NCBI GenBank assembly: GCA_016783945.1
Contig: JADHVP010000013.1
Location: 1-44,387, forward strand
DNA: 44,387 bases
Direction of reading: 5' to 3'
Source of the DNA: Ignavibacteria bacterium
Lineage (GTDB): Bacteria; Bacteroidota; Ignavibacteria; Tepidaquicellales; Tepidaquicellaceae
Position numbers and translations under genes: made by a program. The notes under the pieces were generated by a model. It ran no database searches and was not told where the DNA came from. It was given only the letters and a program-made list of their open reading frames with translations. Of this stretch, positions 34,977 through 42,466 are shown piece after piece (positions within the stretch are counted from its first letter, which is position 1; every line of letters begins with the position of its first letter).

Positions 34977-35501
34977 ATGTTTAATGATCTAATAAATCTT
35001 TTCTGGTCTTTTTTAAAAGTAGGATCGTTTTCTTTTGGGGGTGCATATTCTCTTATTCCTCTTATAGAAAACGAGGTGGTTCAAAATCATCAATGGTTAT
35101 CCCAGGACGAGTTTCTGAAAGTGCTTGGAATGGTCGAAATTTTTCCGGGAGCTATATCAATAAAATTTGCAACATACACAGGATATAAAGTTGCGGGAGT
35201 AGCCGGAGTGATAGTTGCGAATTTGGGTAATATGGCTGTGCCCGCTATAATTATTACTGTTGCGGCATATTTTTATTCACATATAGAAGAGAATAAATAC
35301 TTTGTAAAAGGATTCAAAGGAATTAAATACGTAATAATTGGAATTATTTTAGCTATCCTAATAAAGTATTTTAATCAAAGTTTTAATGATTGGAAAAGTT
35401 TTATTTTTGTTGTGTTAGGATTCGGTTTAACATATTGGTTTAATATACACCCGGTTATTATTATCGTTGGAGCAGCTCTTCTTGCTTTACTAATTATATG
35501 A
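34977..35501 (+). CDS. half-size chromate-transporter (CHR) family protein
   Basis: A 174-residue membrane protein with one CHR domain. The signature FLKVGSFSFGGAYSLIPLIENEVV and LGMVEIFPGAISIKFATYTGYKVAGVAGVIVANLGNM (shortened) is clear. Short CHR proteins usually occur as two adjacent homologous genes that insert in opposite orientation; here only one is present. The chromate label is historical: many such proteins transport other anions. moaA begins 10 bases after the stop, so it may be translated with the molybdenum-cofactor genes, and an oxyanion such as molybdate is a speculative substrate. ATG start. Confidence 0.82.
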   Translation: MFNDLINLFWSFLKVGSFSFGGAYSLIPLIENEVVQNHQWLSQDEFLKVLGMVEIFPGAISIKFATYTGYKVAGVAGVIVANLGNMAVPAIIITVAAYFYSHIEENKYFVKGFKGIKYVIIGIILAILIKYFNQSFNDWKSFIFVVLGFGLTYWFNIHPVIIIVGAALLALLII

Positions 35502-35511
35502 ATTTTAATAT

Positions 35512-36516
35512 ATGGTAAACTTAACAGACAAATATGGAAGACTTCACGATTATTTAAGAATATCTTTAACGGATAGATGCAACTTGAATTGTATTTATTG
35601 CAATCCAGAATATCAAAACTTTGAAAAACTTCAAAGGGAAGATATACTAAACTATGATGAGTTGATAAGGTTGGTAAAGATTTTTCTGAACTACTTTCGA
35701 ATAAAAAAAATTAGGTTTACTGGGGGTGAACCATTAGAACGTAGAGGAGTCCTTGATTTTTTTGAAATGCTAAGCCGGGTTAAACGAAAGAACAATTTTG
35801 AATTCTGTCTAACTACAAATGGCACATTACTTGAGGGAAGCATTTCTCGGTTAAAAGATTTAGGTTTGAATAAACTCAACATAAGTCTTGATTCTCTTAA
35901 TCCGGAAAGGTATAAATATATTACAGGCAGTGATAGTGCAAATAGTGCAATAAATTCGATTCTGAAAGCAGAAGAGCTAAAGTTTGATGAACTTAAAATA
36001 AATGTCGTGGTAATAAGAGGAATTAACGACGATGAAATTTTAGATTTTATAGATTTTTTCAAAGATATGCAGACCTATGTCAGGTTCATTGAATATATGC
36101 CTTTTAAAAATAATTCGTGGAATAAGAATGCGTTTTTGAATTGCTCCGAAATAAAAGAAATAATAGAGAGAAAGTATATTCTTATAGAAATCAATGATAA
36201 TAGAAATCAGGTCACTCGAAATTATAACATCGAAGGTTATAAAGGCAGGGTCGGATTTATCAGCCCAATATCAAATCATTTTTGCGGAAGATGTAATAGG
36301 TTAAGGATTCAATCAGGTGGATCGCTTAAACTATGCTTATTCTCAAACGGTCTTGACGATATTAATTTGAAAAAATATATCCGCGACATGAAGTATAATG
36401 ATGAACTCATTGCAAAGATGGTTTTTGACAAACTTCAGTCAAAAGAAAAAGAACATGCGAGTATTGATGAATTAAAAACACAAAAAGAAAACAATATGAT
36501 TAGCATTGGAGGATGA
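35512..36516 (+). CDS. moaA: GTP 3',8-cyclase (molybdenum cofactor synthesis)
   Basis: A 334-residue radical-SAM enzyme that carries out the first step from GTP toward cyclic pyranopterin. The N-terminal cluster motif is C23-x3-C27-x2-C30 (TDRCNLNCIYC), with FTGGEP following. The C-terminal 4Fe-4S cluster uses C258, C261 and C275 (FCGRCNRLRIQSGGSLKLC). The last two residues are the conserved GG required for activity. All catalytic features are intact. It overlaps moaC by the ATGA arrangement and follows the CHR gene by 10 bases. Confidence 0.96.
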   Translation: MVNLTDKYGRLHDYLRISLTDRCNLNCIYCNPEYQNFEKLQREDILNYDELIRLVKIFLNYFRIKKIRFTGGEPLERRGVLDFFEMLSRVKRKNNFEFCLTTNGTLLEGSISRLKDLGLNKLNISLDSLNPERYKYITGSDSANSAINSILKAEELKFDELKINVVVIRGINDDEILDFIDFFKDMQTYVRFIEYMPFKNNSWNKNAFLNCSEIKEIIERKYILIEINDNRNQVTRNYNIEGYKGRVGFISPISNHFCGRCNRLRIQSGGSLKLCLFSNGLDDINLKKYIRDMKYNDELIAKMVFDKLQSKEKEHASIDELKTQKENNMISIGG

Positions 36517-36518
36517 GA

Positions 36519-37001
36519 ATGAAAGAATTCACACATACTGGTTCAGACAGCAAAGCAAAAATGGTTGATGTAACATCAAAAGATGAGACCTTAAGGCAAG
36601 CCGAAACCTTTGCAGAGGTTCTCGTATCAGGAGAAGTTTTCAGAAAGATAAAAAAGAATGAAATAGAAAAAGGAGACGTCCTGTCGACAGCAAAGATTGC
36701 AGGCATTCAAGCAGCTAAGAAAACTTATGAACTAATACCATTGTGCCATAATATATTTGTTTCAAATGTAGATTTGAAATTCAAGCTTAATGCGAAAAGA
36801 AAATCCATTGAAATTAAAGCCTTAGCAAAAACAGTTTCGAAAACAGGCGTTGAAATGGAAGCAATGACTGCTGCATCTGTTGCTGCTTTAACAATTTACG
36901 ATATGTGCAAGGCATTGGATAAATCCATTGTCATTTCTGACATCAAGTTGATTTCAAAAACCGGTGGTAAAAGCGGTGATTATAAAGCTTCAAAGAAGTA
37001 A
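36519..37001 (+). CDS. moaC: cyclic pyranopterin monophosphate synthase
   Basis: A 160-residue MoaC acting directly after MoaA. The family blocks are present: KMVDVTSKDETLRQAET, KGDVLSTAKIAGIQAAKKTYELIPLCHNI (with the conserved L-C-H) and KTVSKTGVEMEAMTAASVAALTIYDMCKALDK, then GGKSG. Of two close ATG codons (36513 and 36519) I choose the second, because GGAGG at 36508-36512 is spaced six bases from it and too near to the first. It overlaps or abuts moaA. The MOSC gene follows. Confidence 0.95.
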   Translation: MKEFTHTGSDSKAKMVDVTSKDETLRQAETFAEVLVSGEVFRKIKKNEIEKGDVLSTAKIAGIQAAKKTYELIPLCHNIFVSNVDLKFKLNAKRKSIEIKALAKTVSKTGVEMEAMTAASVAALTIYDMCKALDKSIVISDIKLISKTGGKSGDYKASKK

Positions 37002-37031
37002 AGTTTGAACCATTCCAAAAATAATCTCAAT

Positions 37032-37472
37032 ATGAATGGAAAAGTTAAGGCGATTTCAATCAGCACTCAAAAAGGAGTTCCCAAGACAAACGTAAAGGAA
37101 GCGAAGCTCATCAAAGGACACGGTATAGAAGGTGACATACATTCAGGTAAGTGGCACCGGCAAGTAAGTCTTTTGGCTTTCGAGAGCATCGAGAAAATGA
37201 TGAAGTCAGGATTTCCAAATTTAAGACCTGGGTCTTTTGCTGAGAATATAACAACTCAATCTATTGATATTCACAATATAAAAAAAGGAGCACGAATTAT
37301 AATTGGTGAGGATGCTGAACTGGAAATCACACAGATTGGTAAAGAGTGCCACTCGAAATGTTCAATTAATATCGAAGTTGGGGATTGCATTATGCCAAAA
37401 GAAGGAATATTTGCAAAAGTTATAACTGGGGGAAGAATTAAAGCCGGTGATAAGATTTTCATCGTTGGTTGA
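37032..37472 (+). CDS. MOSC-domain protein
   Basis: A 146-residue MOSC domain (the C-terminal domain of Moco sulfurases, here free-standing). Core motifs are AKLIKGHGIEGDIHSGKWHRQVSLLA, RPGSFAENITT, and IGKECHSKC, which contains the conserved cysteine thought to carry or receive sulfur on the cofactor. Placed after moaA-moaC, it probably helps handle or deliver molybdenum cofactor. I take ATG at 37032 (MNGKVKAISIS fits family starts); the frame is also open from TTG at 37005, which would add nine polar residues and sit 4 bases after moaC. Specific acceptor enzyme unknown. Confidence 0.85.
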   Translation: MNGKVKAISISTQKGVPKTNVKEAKLIKGHGIEGDIHSGKWHRQVSLLAFESIEKMMKSGFPNLRPGSFAENITTQSIDIHNIKKGARIIIGEDAELEITQIGKECHSKCSINIEVGDCIMPKEGIFAKVITGGRIKAGDKIFIVG

Positions 37473-37500
37473 TTTGTTTAAAAAAGATAGGTTTTTAAAA

Positions 37501-37560
37501 ATTCCAATTGACAAATATCAAATAACAAACAAATAACAAATCTCAAATCCCAACAAATCT
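37501..37560. repeat. A-rich CAAATAAC-type repeat without gene
   Basis: Successive short units (GACAAATATC, AAATAACAAAC, AAATAACAAATC, TCAAATCCC) resemble the flank of the broken four-helix-bundle gene at 19861-19905. It lies between the convergent Moco gene groups. No terminator is seen here. Confidence 0.4.
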
Positions 37561-37587
37561 ACTTCTACTTTTTATTAATTAATAGAT

Positions 37588-38226
37588 TTAATTTTTATGG
37601 ACTCCCATAAATTTAGTTTTGACGTAAGAATAATCATCTGAACTGTTCATATTAAAGAACAGGTCTTTGTTATAAAAAGGGAGGGTCTCTGCGTCTATAA
37701 TTTCTGTATCTGCTCTATTAATAAGTTCTAACACTTGGCATCCTCGCTTTTCCTGTTGAACGTTCCTGTTTTCATTTACAATATTCTCTGATAAAATCTT
37801 TTCAATTATTGGTAAGCAGCTTTTGTCATATAATCCGCAAAGTTGTTGTACAAAATCCTCGGCTTTTGCAACAATAATGGATTTGTTACATTCGCAGTTA
37901 ACAAGATATTCTATCATTTCAGAAGTCATGAAAGGCATATCACAGGAAATAATAAAATTTTTATTCGTCTTAGAATTTATTAAACCGGAGTGAATTCCCG
38001 ATAAGGGACCTTTGTTGATATAAATATCTTTAAAAGATTTTAATTTGAGAAATTTATAGAGCTGTGGTTCGTTCGTACTTAAAATTATATTAGCAAACAA
38101 ACCCGATAACAGTTCATTGATGATTTCGATAAGACTTTTATTTCCGATTTTCAACAGAGATTTATTCATCCCCATTCTTTTACTTTTTCCACCGGATAAA
38201 ATTATTCCCGTTATATCATTATACAT
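37588..38226 (-). CDS. mobA: molybdenum cofactor guanylyltransferase
   Basis: A 212-residue MobA. The nucleotide-binding signature GIILSGGKSKRMGMNKSLLKIG occupies the N-terminus, followed by LSTNEPQLYKFL, KGPLSGIHSGL and FIISCDMPFM (metal-binding aspartate). It links GMP to molybdopterin to form the dinucleotide cofactor used by DMSO-reductase-family enzymes. Its start overlaps the moeA stop by 16 bases, which suggests translational coupling. The C-terminus is a little longer than in E. coli. ATG start. Confidence 0.92.
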   Translation of the reverse strand: MYNDITGIILSGGKSKRMGMNKSLLKIGNKSLIEIINELLSGLFANIILSTNEPQLYKFLKLKSFKDIYINKGPLSGIHSGLINSKTNKNFIISCDMPFMTSEMIEYLVNCECNKSIIVAKAEDFVQQLCGLYDKSCLPIIEKILSENIVNENRNVQQEKRGCQVLELINRADTEIIDAETLPFYNKDLFFNMNSSDDYSYVKTKFMGVHKN

Positions 38227-39419
38227 TCTACTATTTCTCCAGCCTTTGTGTTAATTTTATTCTCATCTATTACTATCAGGCAGTTTGATTTACTCATTTG
38301 AGCTAAATTACCTGATGATTGCTCCCCAACTATCGACACGATATTGCTGCCCGTATTATCTTTTTCTAAAGTCCCTTTAACAAAATGCAGACGATTATCA
38401 TCTTTTTTATAATTGGTTTTTATAATGGCGTTTGCAGTCACGAGTTCCTGGTTTCCAAGGAGTTTCATTATGTGTTTTTTAACAAAAAGTATGAATGTTA
38501 CCAACACAGATACAGGATTCCCGGGAAGTCCAAACACTAAAGTTTTTTGTTCGTTATTATTATAAACTCCAAAAAGTAATGGCTTACCCGGTTTGATAGA
38601 AACCTTCCAAAATTTTATCTCAACACCGAGGTTTTCAAATATTTCTTTCAAGTAATCGAATTTTCCAACCGAGACACTACCCGAAGTCAATAAAATGTCG
38701 AGGCTGCTATCGAGTGCAGACTTTACGCTTTTAGTCATCTCAGATTTATCATCCCTTGCTATTCCAAAATTGATGGGATTCATTTTAGACTCTTTAATTG
38801 CACTATGCAAGACATAAGGATTAGACGCACGAATTTTATCAGTGCTGGGTTTTTCGTTAATATCAATAAGCTCGTCTCCGGTTACGAGGATACCGATGTT
38901 AAGTTTTTTATATACTTTAAGTTTTGATTTTCCGCATGATGCTGCAACAGCTATATGCTGTGGTTTTAGTAAGCTTCCTTTTTCGATAGCAACCTTACCC
39001 TTTGATAAGTCTTCTCCTTTTTTCCTGGTATTTAGTTTAAATGAATATCCCGCATTGTTATTTAGAACCACTTTATCGCCCTTAACCAAAACGTCCTCTA
39101 TCCTAATAACGCCGTCGCAATTTTCAGGGAGCATACTACCCGTCATTATGTGAACAGTGGTTTGCTCATCTATTTCAAGGGTTTTATAATTTCCTGCTTT
39201 TATCTCTCCAACGATTTTCCATTCCCTAATACTTGGATTAAATTTTATTGCATAACCATCCATTGCTGAGTTGTCAAAAGGCGGAAGGTCAACATCAGAA
39301 ATTATATCTTCAGCAAGTACCCTGTTCAAAGCATTTGTTATCCTGATTTCTTCCGTCCTTAATCTTAGTTCTTCAAATGCTTCTGCAATTATTTTACTCG
39401 CTTCTTCAAAATTTAACAT
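38211..39419 (-). CDS. moeA: molybdopterin molybdenumtransferase
   Basis: A 402-residue MoeA, which inserts molybdate into adenylated molybdopterin. Family segments are ALNRVLAEDIISDVDLPPFDNSAMDGYAI, IMTGSMLPENCDGVIRIED, GILVTGDELIDI, LLTSGSVSVGKFDYLKEIF and FGLPGNPVSVLVTFILFV. Four-domain length is normal. It is the first gene of the moeA-mobA pair, facing moaA-moaC across a repeat-bearing gap. ATG start. Confidence 0.94.
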   Translation of the reverse strand: MLNFEEASKIIAEAFEELRLRTEEIRITNALNRVLAEDIISDVDLPPFDNSAMDGYAIKFNPSIREWKIVGEIKAGNYKTLEIDEQTTVHIMTGSMLPENCDGVIRIEDVLVKGDKVVLNNNAGYSFKLNTRKKGEDLSKGKVAIEKGSLLKPQHIAVAASCGKSKLKVYKKLNIGILVTGDELIDINEKPSTDKIRASNPYVLHSAIKESKMNPINFGIARDDKSEMTKSVKSALDSSLDILLTSGSVSVGKFDYLKEIFENLGVEIKFWKVSIKPGKPLLFGVYNNNEQKTLVFGLPGNPVSVLVTFILFVKKHIMKLLGNQELVTANAIIKTNYKKDDNRLHFVKGTLEKDNTGSNIVSIVGEQSSGNLAQMSKSNCLIVIDENKINTKAGEIVECIMI

Positions 39420-39591
39420 TTTATAGACTCTACTTTATTGTATTGGGTAAACAAAAATAAGATAAATAACATTATAATAAAATCTTTTAAGTTCTATCGT
39501 TCACAAGAAATAGGCAAATTAATAAGTGAGTTTCTAAATAAGTATACCGGGGAGAAGATTGTAATAATTGATTTCTTAACAAATTTTGTTC

Positions 39592-39620
39592 TTGACATTA
39601 AATTACGCTATAATTAATTT
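39592..39620 (+). promoter_or_regulatory. candidate promoter of the marR-sulfur operon
   Basis: TTGACA (39592-39597) and TAATTT (39615-39620) are separated by 17 bases. A perfect TATAAT lies at 39609-39614 but only 11 bases from TTGACA, which is too close for a classical pair. The site is 40 bases before the marR start. Confidence 0.4.
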
Positions 39621-39638
39621 AGGACATAAACAATTAAT
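39613..39638. promoter_or_regulatory. inverted repeat, possible MarR operator
   Basis: ATTAATT (39613-39619) is a perfect inverted repeat of AATTAAT (39632-39638), with 12 bases between. It overlaps the putative -10 region and start site, an ideal place for autorepression. The AT-rich context raises the odds of a chance match. Confidence 0.35.
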
Positions 39639-39659
39639 AACATAAATAATATATGCTAT

Positions 39660-40130
39660 ATGGCAAACCCGAAAAGTAATCAAGAACACACAGAATCACT
39701 ACTAGAGCTTATTCTTCAGCTTGTGAAGTTTTGTCAGGCTAAAGAGCAATATTTTGCTAATCGCCATAATCTTACAACGGTTGAACTCAGATGCCTGCAA
39801 CATTTCAAAACAAGCCATTGTGCATCTGTAAAAGAACTATCACAGGGAATGGAACTGACCTCCGGAAGAATTACTCATATTATAACTTCTTTGGAAAAAA
39901 AGAAACTGGTTACACGAGAAATTGATGAAAATGACAGAAGAGGTATAAACGTATGTCTTACGAAAAAAGCAATCCCCTTTACACAAGTTCTTAATAAGAA
40001 TTATATAGATCTTCATGAAAAAATATTAGAGAATATTCCTATTGAAGAGAGAAAATCGATTATAAAGGCTTTAGAAGAATTGGTTAGGGCATTTACTGTA
40101 TGGAACGAAAATAAAAAAATTACTAATTGA
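39660..40130 (+). CDS. MarR-family transcriptional regulator
   Basis: A 156-residue winged-helix regulator. Recognition helix and wing are seen in ASVKELSQGMELTSGRITHIITSLEKKKLVTREIDENDRRGINVCLTKKA (shortened), including the D-x-R-R wing tip characteristic of MarR proteins. Cysteines at FCQAK (N-terminal helix), LRCLQHF and SHCASV could give redox or sulfur sensing, as in OhrR-like members, but this is not shown. It is the first gene of the sulfur cluster and is transcribed in the same direction, 43 bases before the flavoprotein gene. It probably represses or activates that cluster. ATG start. Confidence 0.88.
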   Translation: MANPKSNQEHTESLLELILQLVKFCQAKEQYFANRHNLTTVELRCLQHFKTSHCASVKELSQGMELTSGRITHIITSLEKKKLVTREIDENDRRGINVCLTKKAIPFTQVLNKNYIDLHEKILENIPIEERKSIIKALEELVRAFTVWNENKKITN

Positions 40131-40173
40131 AGAACAAAATCAAAAATTCTGATAAAACTAATCATTCTGAATT

Positions 40174-41406
40174 ATGAAAAAACTTGTAATACTCGGTGCA
40201 GGAACTGCTGGAACAATGATGTTGAACAAACTTTCTAATATTCTCGATAAAGACGAATGGCATATAACAATTGTCGACCAGCATGAGAAGCATTATTATC
40301 AACCGGGATTTTTATTTATACCTTTTAATATATACAACTGTAAAGATGTAATAAAACCCAAGAGGGACTTCTTTCCTCCTGGAACAGACGTAATAATGTC
40401 AGGAATTAAGAAGATTGAGCCAAAGAAAAACAGGGTTCTGTTAGATAACAGAAAAGTGCTTCCTTACGATTATTTAATTATTGCGACGGGTGCGAAAATA
40501 AAACCAGACGAGACCGAGGGACTAAAGGACAAATTATGGCACAAGAACGTTTTTGATTTTTATACAATCGAAGGTGCTTGTGCATTAAGAGATTTCTTCA
40601 AACACTGGAAAGGCGGAAAGCTTGTATTGAACATTACAGAAATGCCTATCAAATGTCCGGTTGCTCCGCTTGAGTTTGTTTTCTTAGCAGATTCATATTT
40701 TACCGAAATAGGTATCCGTGATAAAATTGATATACATTTTGTTACCCCGTTACCTGGAGCATTTACAAAACCCAAGGCATCTGCAATACTCGGTGATTTT
40801 TTAGATAAGAAAAATATAAAATTAACAACTGAATTTAATATTGCTCGTGTAGACAACGATGAAAAGAAAATTGTATCATGGGATGAAGAGGAAATCCCAT
40901 TCGATGTGCTTGTAACGATACCAACTAACATGGGGGATGAAGTTATAGAAAGAAGCGATATGGGAGATGAATTGAATTTTGTTCCGACGGATAAACATAC
41001 TTTGAGATCTAAAGATTATGAAAATATTTTTGTTATTGGGGATGCAACAGATCTGCCAAGTTCAAAAGCAGGTTCAGTAGCACATTTTCAGGCTGATGTG
41101 TTATTTGAAAATTTCCTGAGTGCCATTGAAAACAGAGAAATGCAAGAGAAGTTTGACGGTCACGCCAACTGTTTTATAGAATCCGGCTTTGGAAAAGGAA
41201 TACTTATAGATTTCAATTATGACACAGAACCTTTACCCGGAAAATTTCCACTACCCGGTGTAGGTCCATTCTCTTTATTAGAAGAAACCAAAACAAACCA
41301 TTACGGTAAGGTAATGTTCCGGTGGGTTTACTGGAACCTTTTGTTAAAAGGACTCGAAATGCCAATCGAACACCAAATGACAATGGCGGGAAAGAGGGCT
41401 TCATAA
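40174..41406 (+). CDS. sulfide:quinone oxidoreductase-like FAD protein
   Basis: A 410-residue flavoprotein of the SQR/NDH-2-like family. The FAD-binding motif is LGAGTAGTMMLNKL (residues 7-20), with LPYDYLIIATGAKI and YENIFVIGDATDLPSSKAGSVAHFQA as the second FAD block. Two cysteines stand at the positions of SQR redox centres: C161 in PIKCPVAP (SQR has PIKC-x-GAP) and C333 in ANCFIESGFGKGILIDFNYD. A third, C136, may be equivalent to the extra SQR cysteine. It should be a peripheral membrane enzyme that oxidises sulfide or a persulfide and reduces quinone. The C-terminal WVYWNLLLKGLEMP helix region fits membrane binding. The DUF1641 gene starts one base after the stop. Confidence 0.85.
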   Translation: MKKLVILGAGTAGTMMLNKLSNILDKDEWHITIVDQHEKHYYQPGFLFIPFNIYNCKDVIKPKRDFFPPGTDVIMSGIKKIEPKKNRVLLDNRKVLPYDYLIIATGAKIKPDETEGLKDKLWHKNVFDFYTIEGACALRDFFKHWKGGKLVLNITEMPIKCPVAPLEFVFLADSYFTEIGIRDKIDIHFVTPLPGAFTKPKASAILGDFLDKKNIKLTTEFNIARVDNDEKKIVSWDEEEIPFDVLVTIPTNMGDEVIERSDMGDELNFVPTDKHTLRSKDYENIFVIGDATDLPSSKAGSVAHFQADVLFENFLSAIENREMQEKFDGHANCFIESGFGKGILIDFNYDTEPLPGKFPLPGVGPFSLLEETKTNHYGKVMFRWVYWNLLLKGLEMPIEHQMTMAGKRAS

Positions 41407-41407
41407 T

Positions 41408-42115
41408 ATGGCGGCAAAAAACATTCAAAAACAGATCGATGAAATAAACGGAAAACTTGATGTTATTCTTGAAGAAATAGAATATCAAAGACGACATCGC
41501 AGAGAAATGGATGACCTTAAGGATGATTTAACCAGGGTGGGTAAAGATTTGTATCTGAGTACAGTAGATGAACTTGAGGAAGTACATGATCATATAAATA
41601 CTGGTGATATGATGTATCTTGGAAAGAAGGTTCTTCGAAATATTACCAACATCACAAAAATGTTTGAGCAGCTTGAGAGCATTACGGATTTTGTGCATGA
41701 TGTAACTCCGTTAACACGAGAGTACATATTAGATTTTATGAAAAAGATGGATGAGTTTGACAGGAAAGGATACTTTGAGTTTTTGAAAGAGTCAGCGAAA
41801 ATAATCGATAAGGTTGTTACAGAATTCCCTGTTCAAGAACTGAAAATTTTTGAGAACAATATAATAGCATTTATGAATACAATAAAGAACCTTACACAGC
41901 CCGAAATGCTTGAATCAATCAACAAAGCTGTGGACGCATTTAAGGAATTTGATTTTGAAAGTTCAAAAGATGTATCGTTGTTTAAATTATTAAGAGAAGT
42001 TAATACCCCAGAAATAAAAAGAAGTTTAGCTTTGGGGATTCAGATATTAAAAGGTTTGTCAAAGAAAACAAAAGAAAATAATTTAATAAAAGTTAATTCA
42101 AATCAACAAAATTAA
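41408..42115 (+). CDS. DUF1641 coiled-coil protein
   Basis: A 235-residue helical protein. The N-terminus (IQKQIDEINGKLDVILEEIEYQRRHRREMDDLKDDL) is a coiled coil. The rest alternates amphipathic helices (TVDELEEVHDHI, NTGDMMYLGKKVLRNITNITKMFEQLESITDFVHD), and the region KSLALGIQILKGLSKKTKE-type at the end matches DUF1641. Members frequently accompany SQR-like flavoproteins; their job is not known. A scaffold or partner subunit for the flavoprotein is the natural suggestion. It begins one base after that gene and ends 15 bases before the DsrC-like gene, so translation is likely coupled. Confidence 0.85.
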   Translation: MAAKNIQKQIDEINGKLDVILEEIEYQRRHRREMDDLKDDLTRVGKDLYLSTVDELEEVHDHINTGDMMYLGKKVLRNITNITKMFEQLESITDFVHDVTPLTREYILDFMKKMDEFDRKGYFEFLKESAKIIDKVVTEFPVQELKIFENNIIAFMNTIKNLTQPEMLESINKAVDAFKEFDFESSKDVSLFKLLREVNTPEIKRSLALGIQILKGLSKKTKENNLIKVNSNQQN

Positions 42116-42130
42116 ATAAAGGAAAATTTT

Positions 42131-42448
42131 ATGGAAACATTAGAAATAGCCGGTAAGGCACTTGAAGTGGATGAAGACGGTCACTTAAAAAACATGACTG
42201 ACTGGAATGAAGATATTGCGAAAGAGATTGCAAAAGCAGAGGGGATCGAAGAGCTTACAAACCGACACTGGGCGGTAATAAATTTTATGCGAAAAGAATT
42301 TCAAGAGAAGGGAGATGCTCCCTCGATAAGAAGGTTAACTAAAGAAAGTGGTGTCCCTACGAAAGAATTATATTCACTTTTTCCAAAAGGACCTGCTAAA
42401 AAATCTGCAAAGATTGCAGGATTACCAAAACCAAAAGGTTGTATTTAA
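42131..42448 (+). CDS. DsrC/TusE-family sulfur carrier with one C-terminal cysteine
   Basis: A 105-residue DsrC-fold protein: DEDGHLKNMTDWNEDIAKEIAKAEGI, LTNRHWAVINFMRKEF, APSIRRLTKESGV and LYSLFPKGPAKKSAKIAGLPKPKGCI. The conserved penultimate cysteine C104 is present. The second cysteine of true DsrC, 11 residues earlier, is replaced by alanine (A93). Proteins with only the last cysteine behave like TusE, accepting sulfur as a persulfide, and cannot form the DsrC intramolecular trisulfide. It probably relays sulfur within this cluster, not to a dissimilatory sulfite reductase, which is absent here. Good ribosome site (AAAGGA) before ATG. Confidence 0.92.
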   Translation: METLEIAGKALEVDEDGHLKNMTDWNEDIAKEIAKAEGIEELTNRHWAVINFMRKEFQEKGDAPSIRRLTKESGVPTKELYSLFPKGPAKKSAKIAGLPKPKGCI

Positions 42449-42466
42449 TAAATAAGGAGTAAAACA

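Noticed and set aside
39609-39614. Perfect TATAAT upstream of marR
   Set aside because: Only 11 bases from TTGACA, too close for a sigma-70 pair; the TAATTT at 17-base spacing was preferred, at low confidence.
40560-40931. Antisense frame of 123 codons within the flavoprotein gene
   Set aside because: Shadow of the SQR-like reading frame; serine- and isoleucine-rich without motifs.
42131-42448. True dissimilatory DsrC
   Set aside because: The second redox cysteine is alanine and no dsrAB or dsrMKJOP genes are near; a TusE-like single-cysteine carrier fits better.
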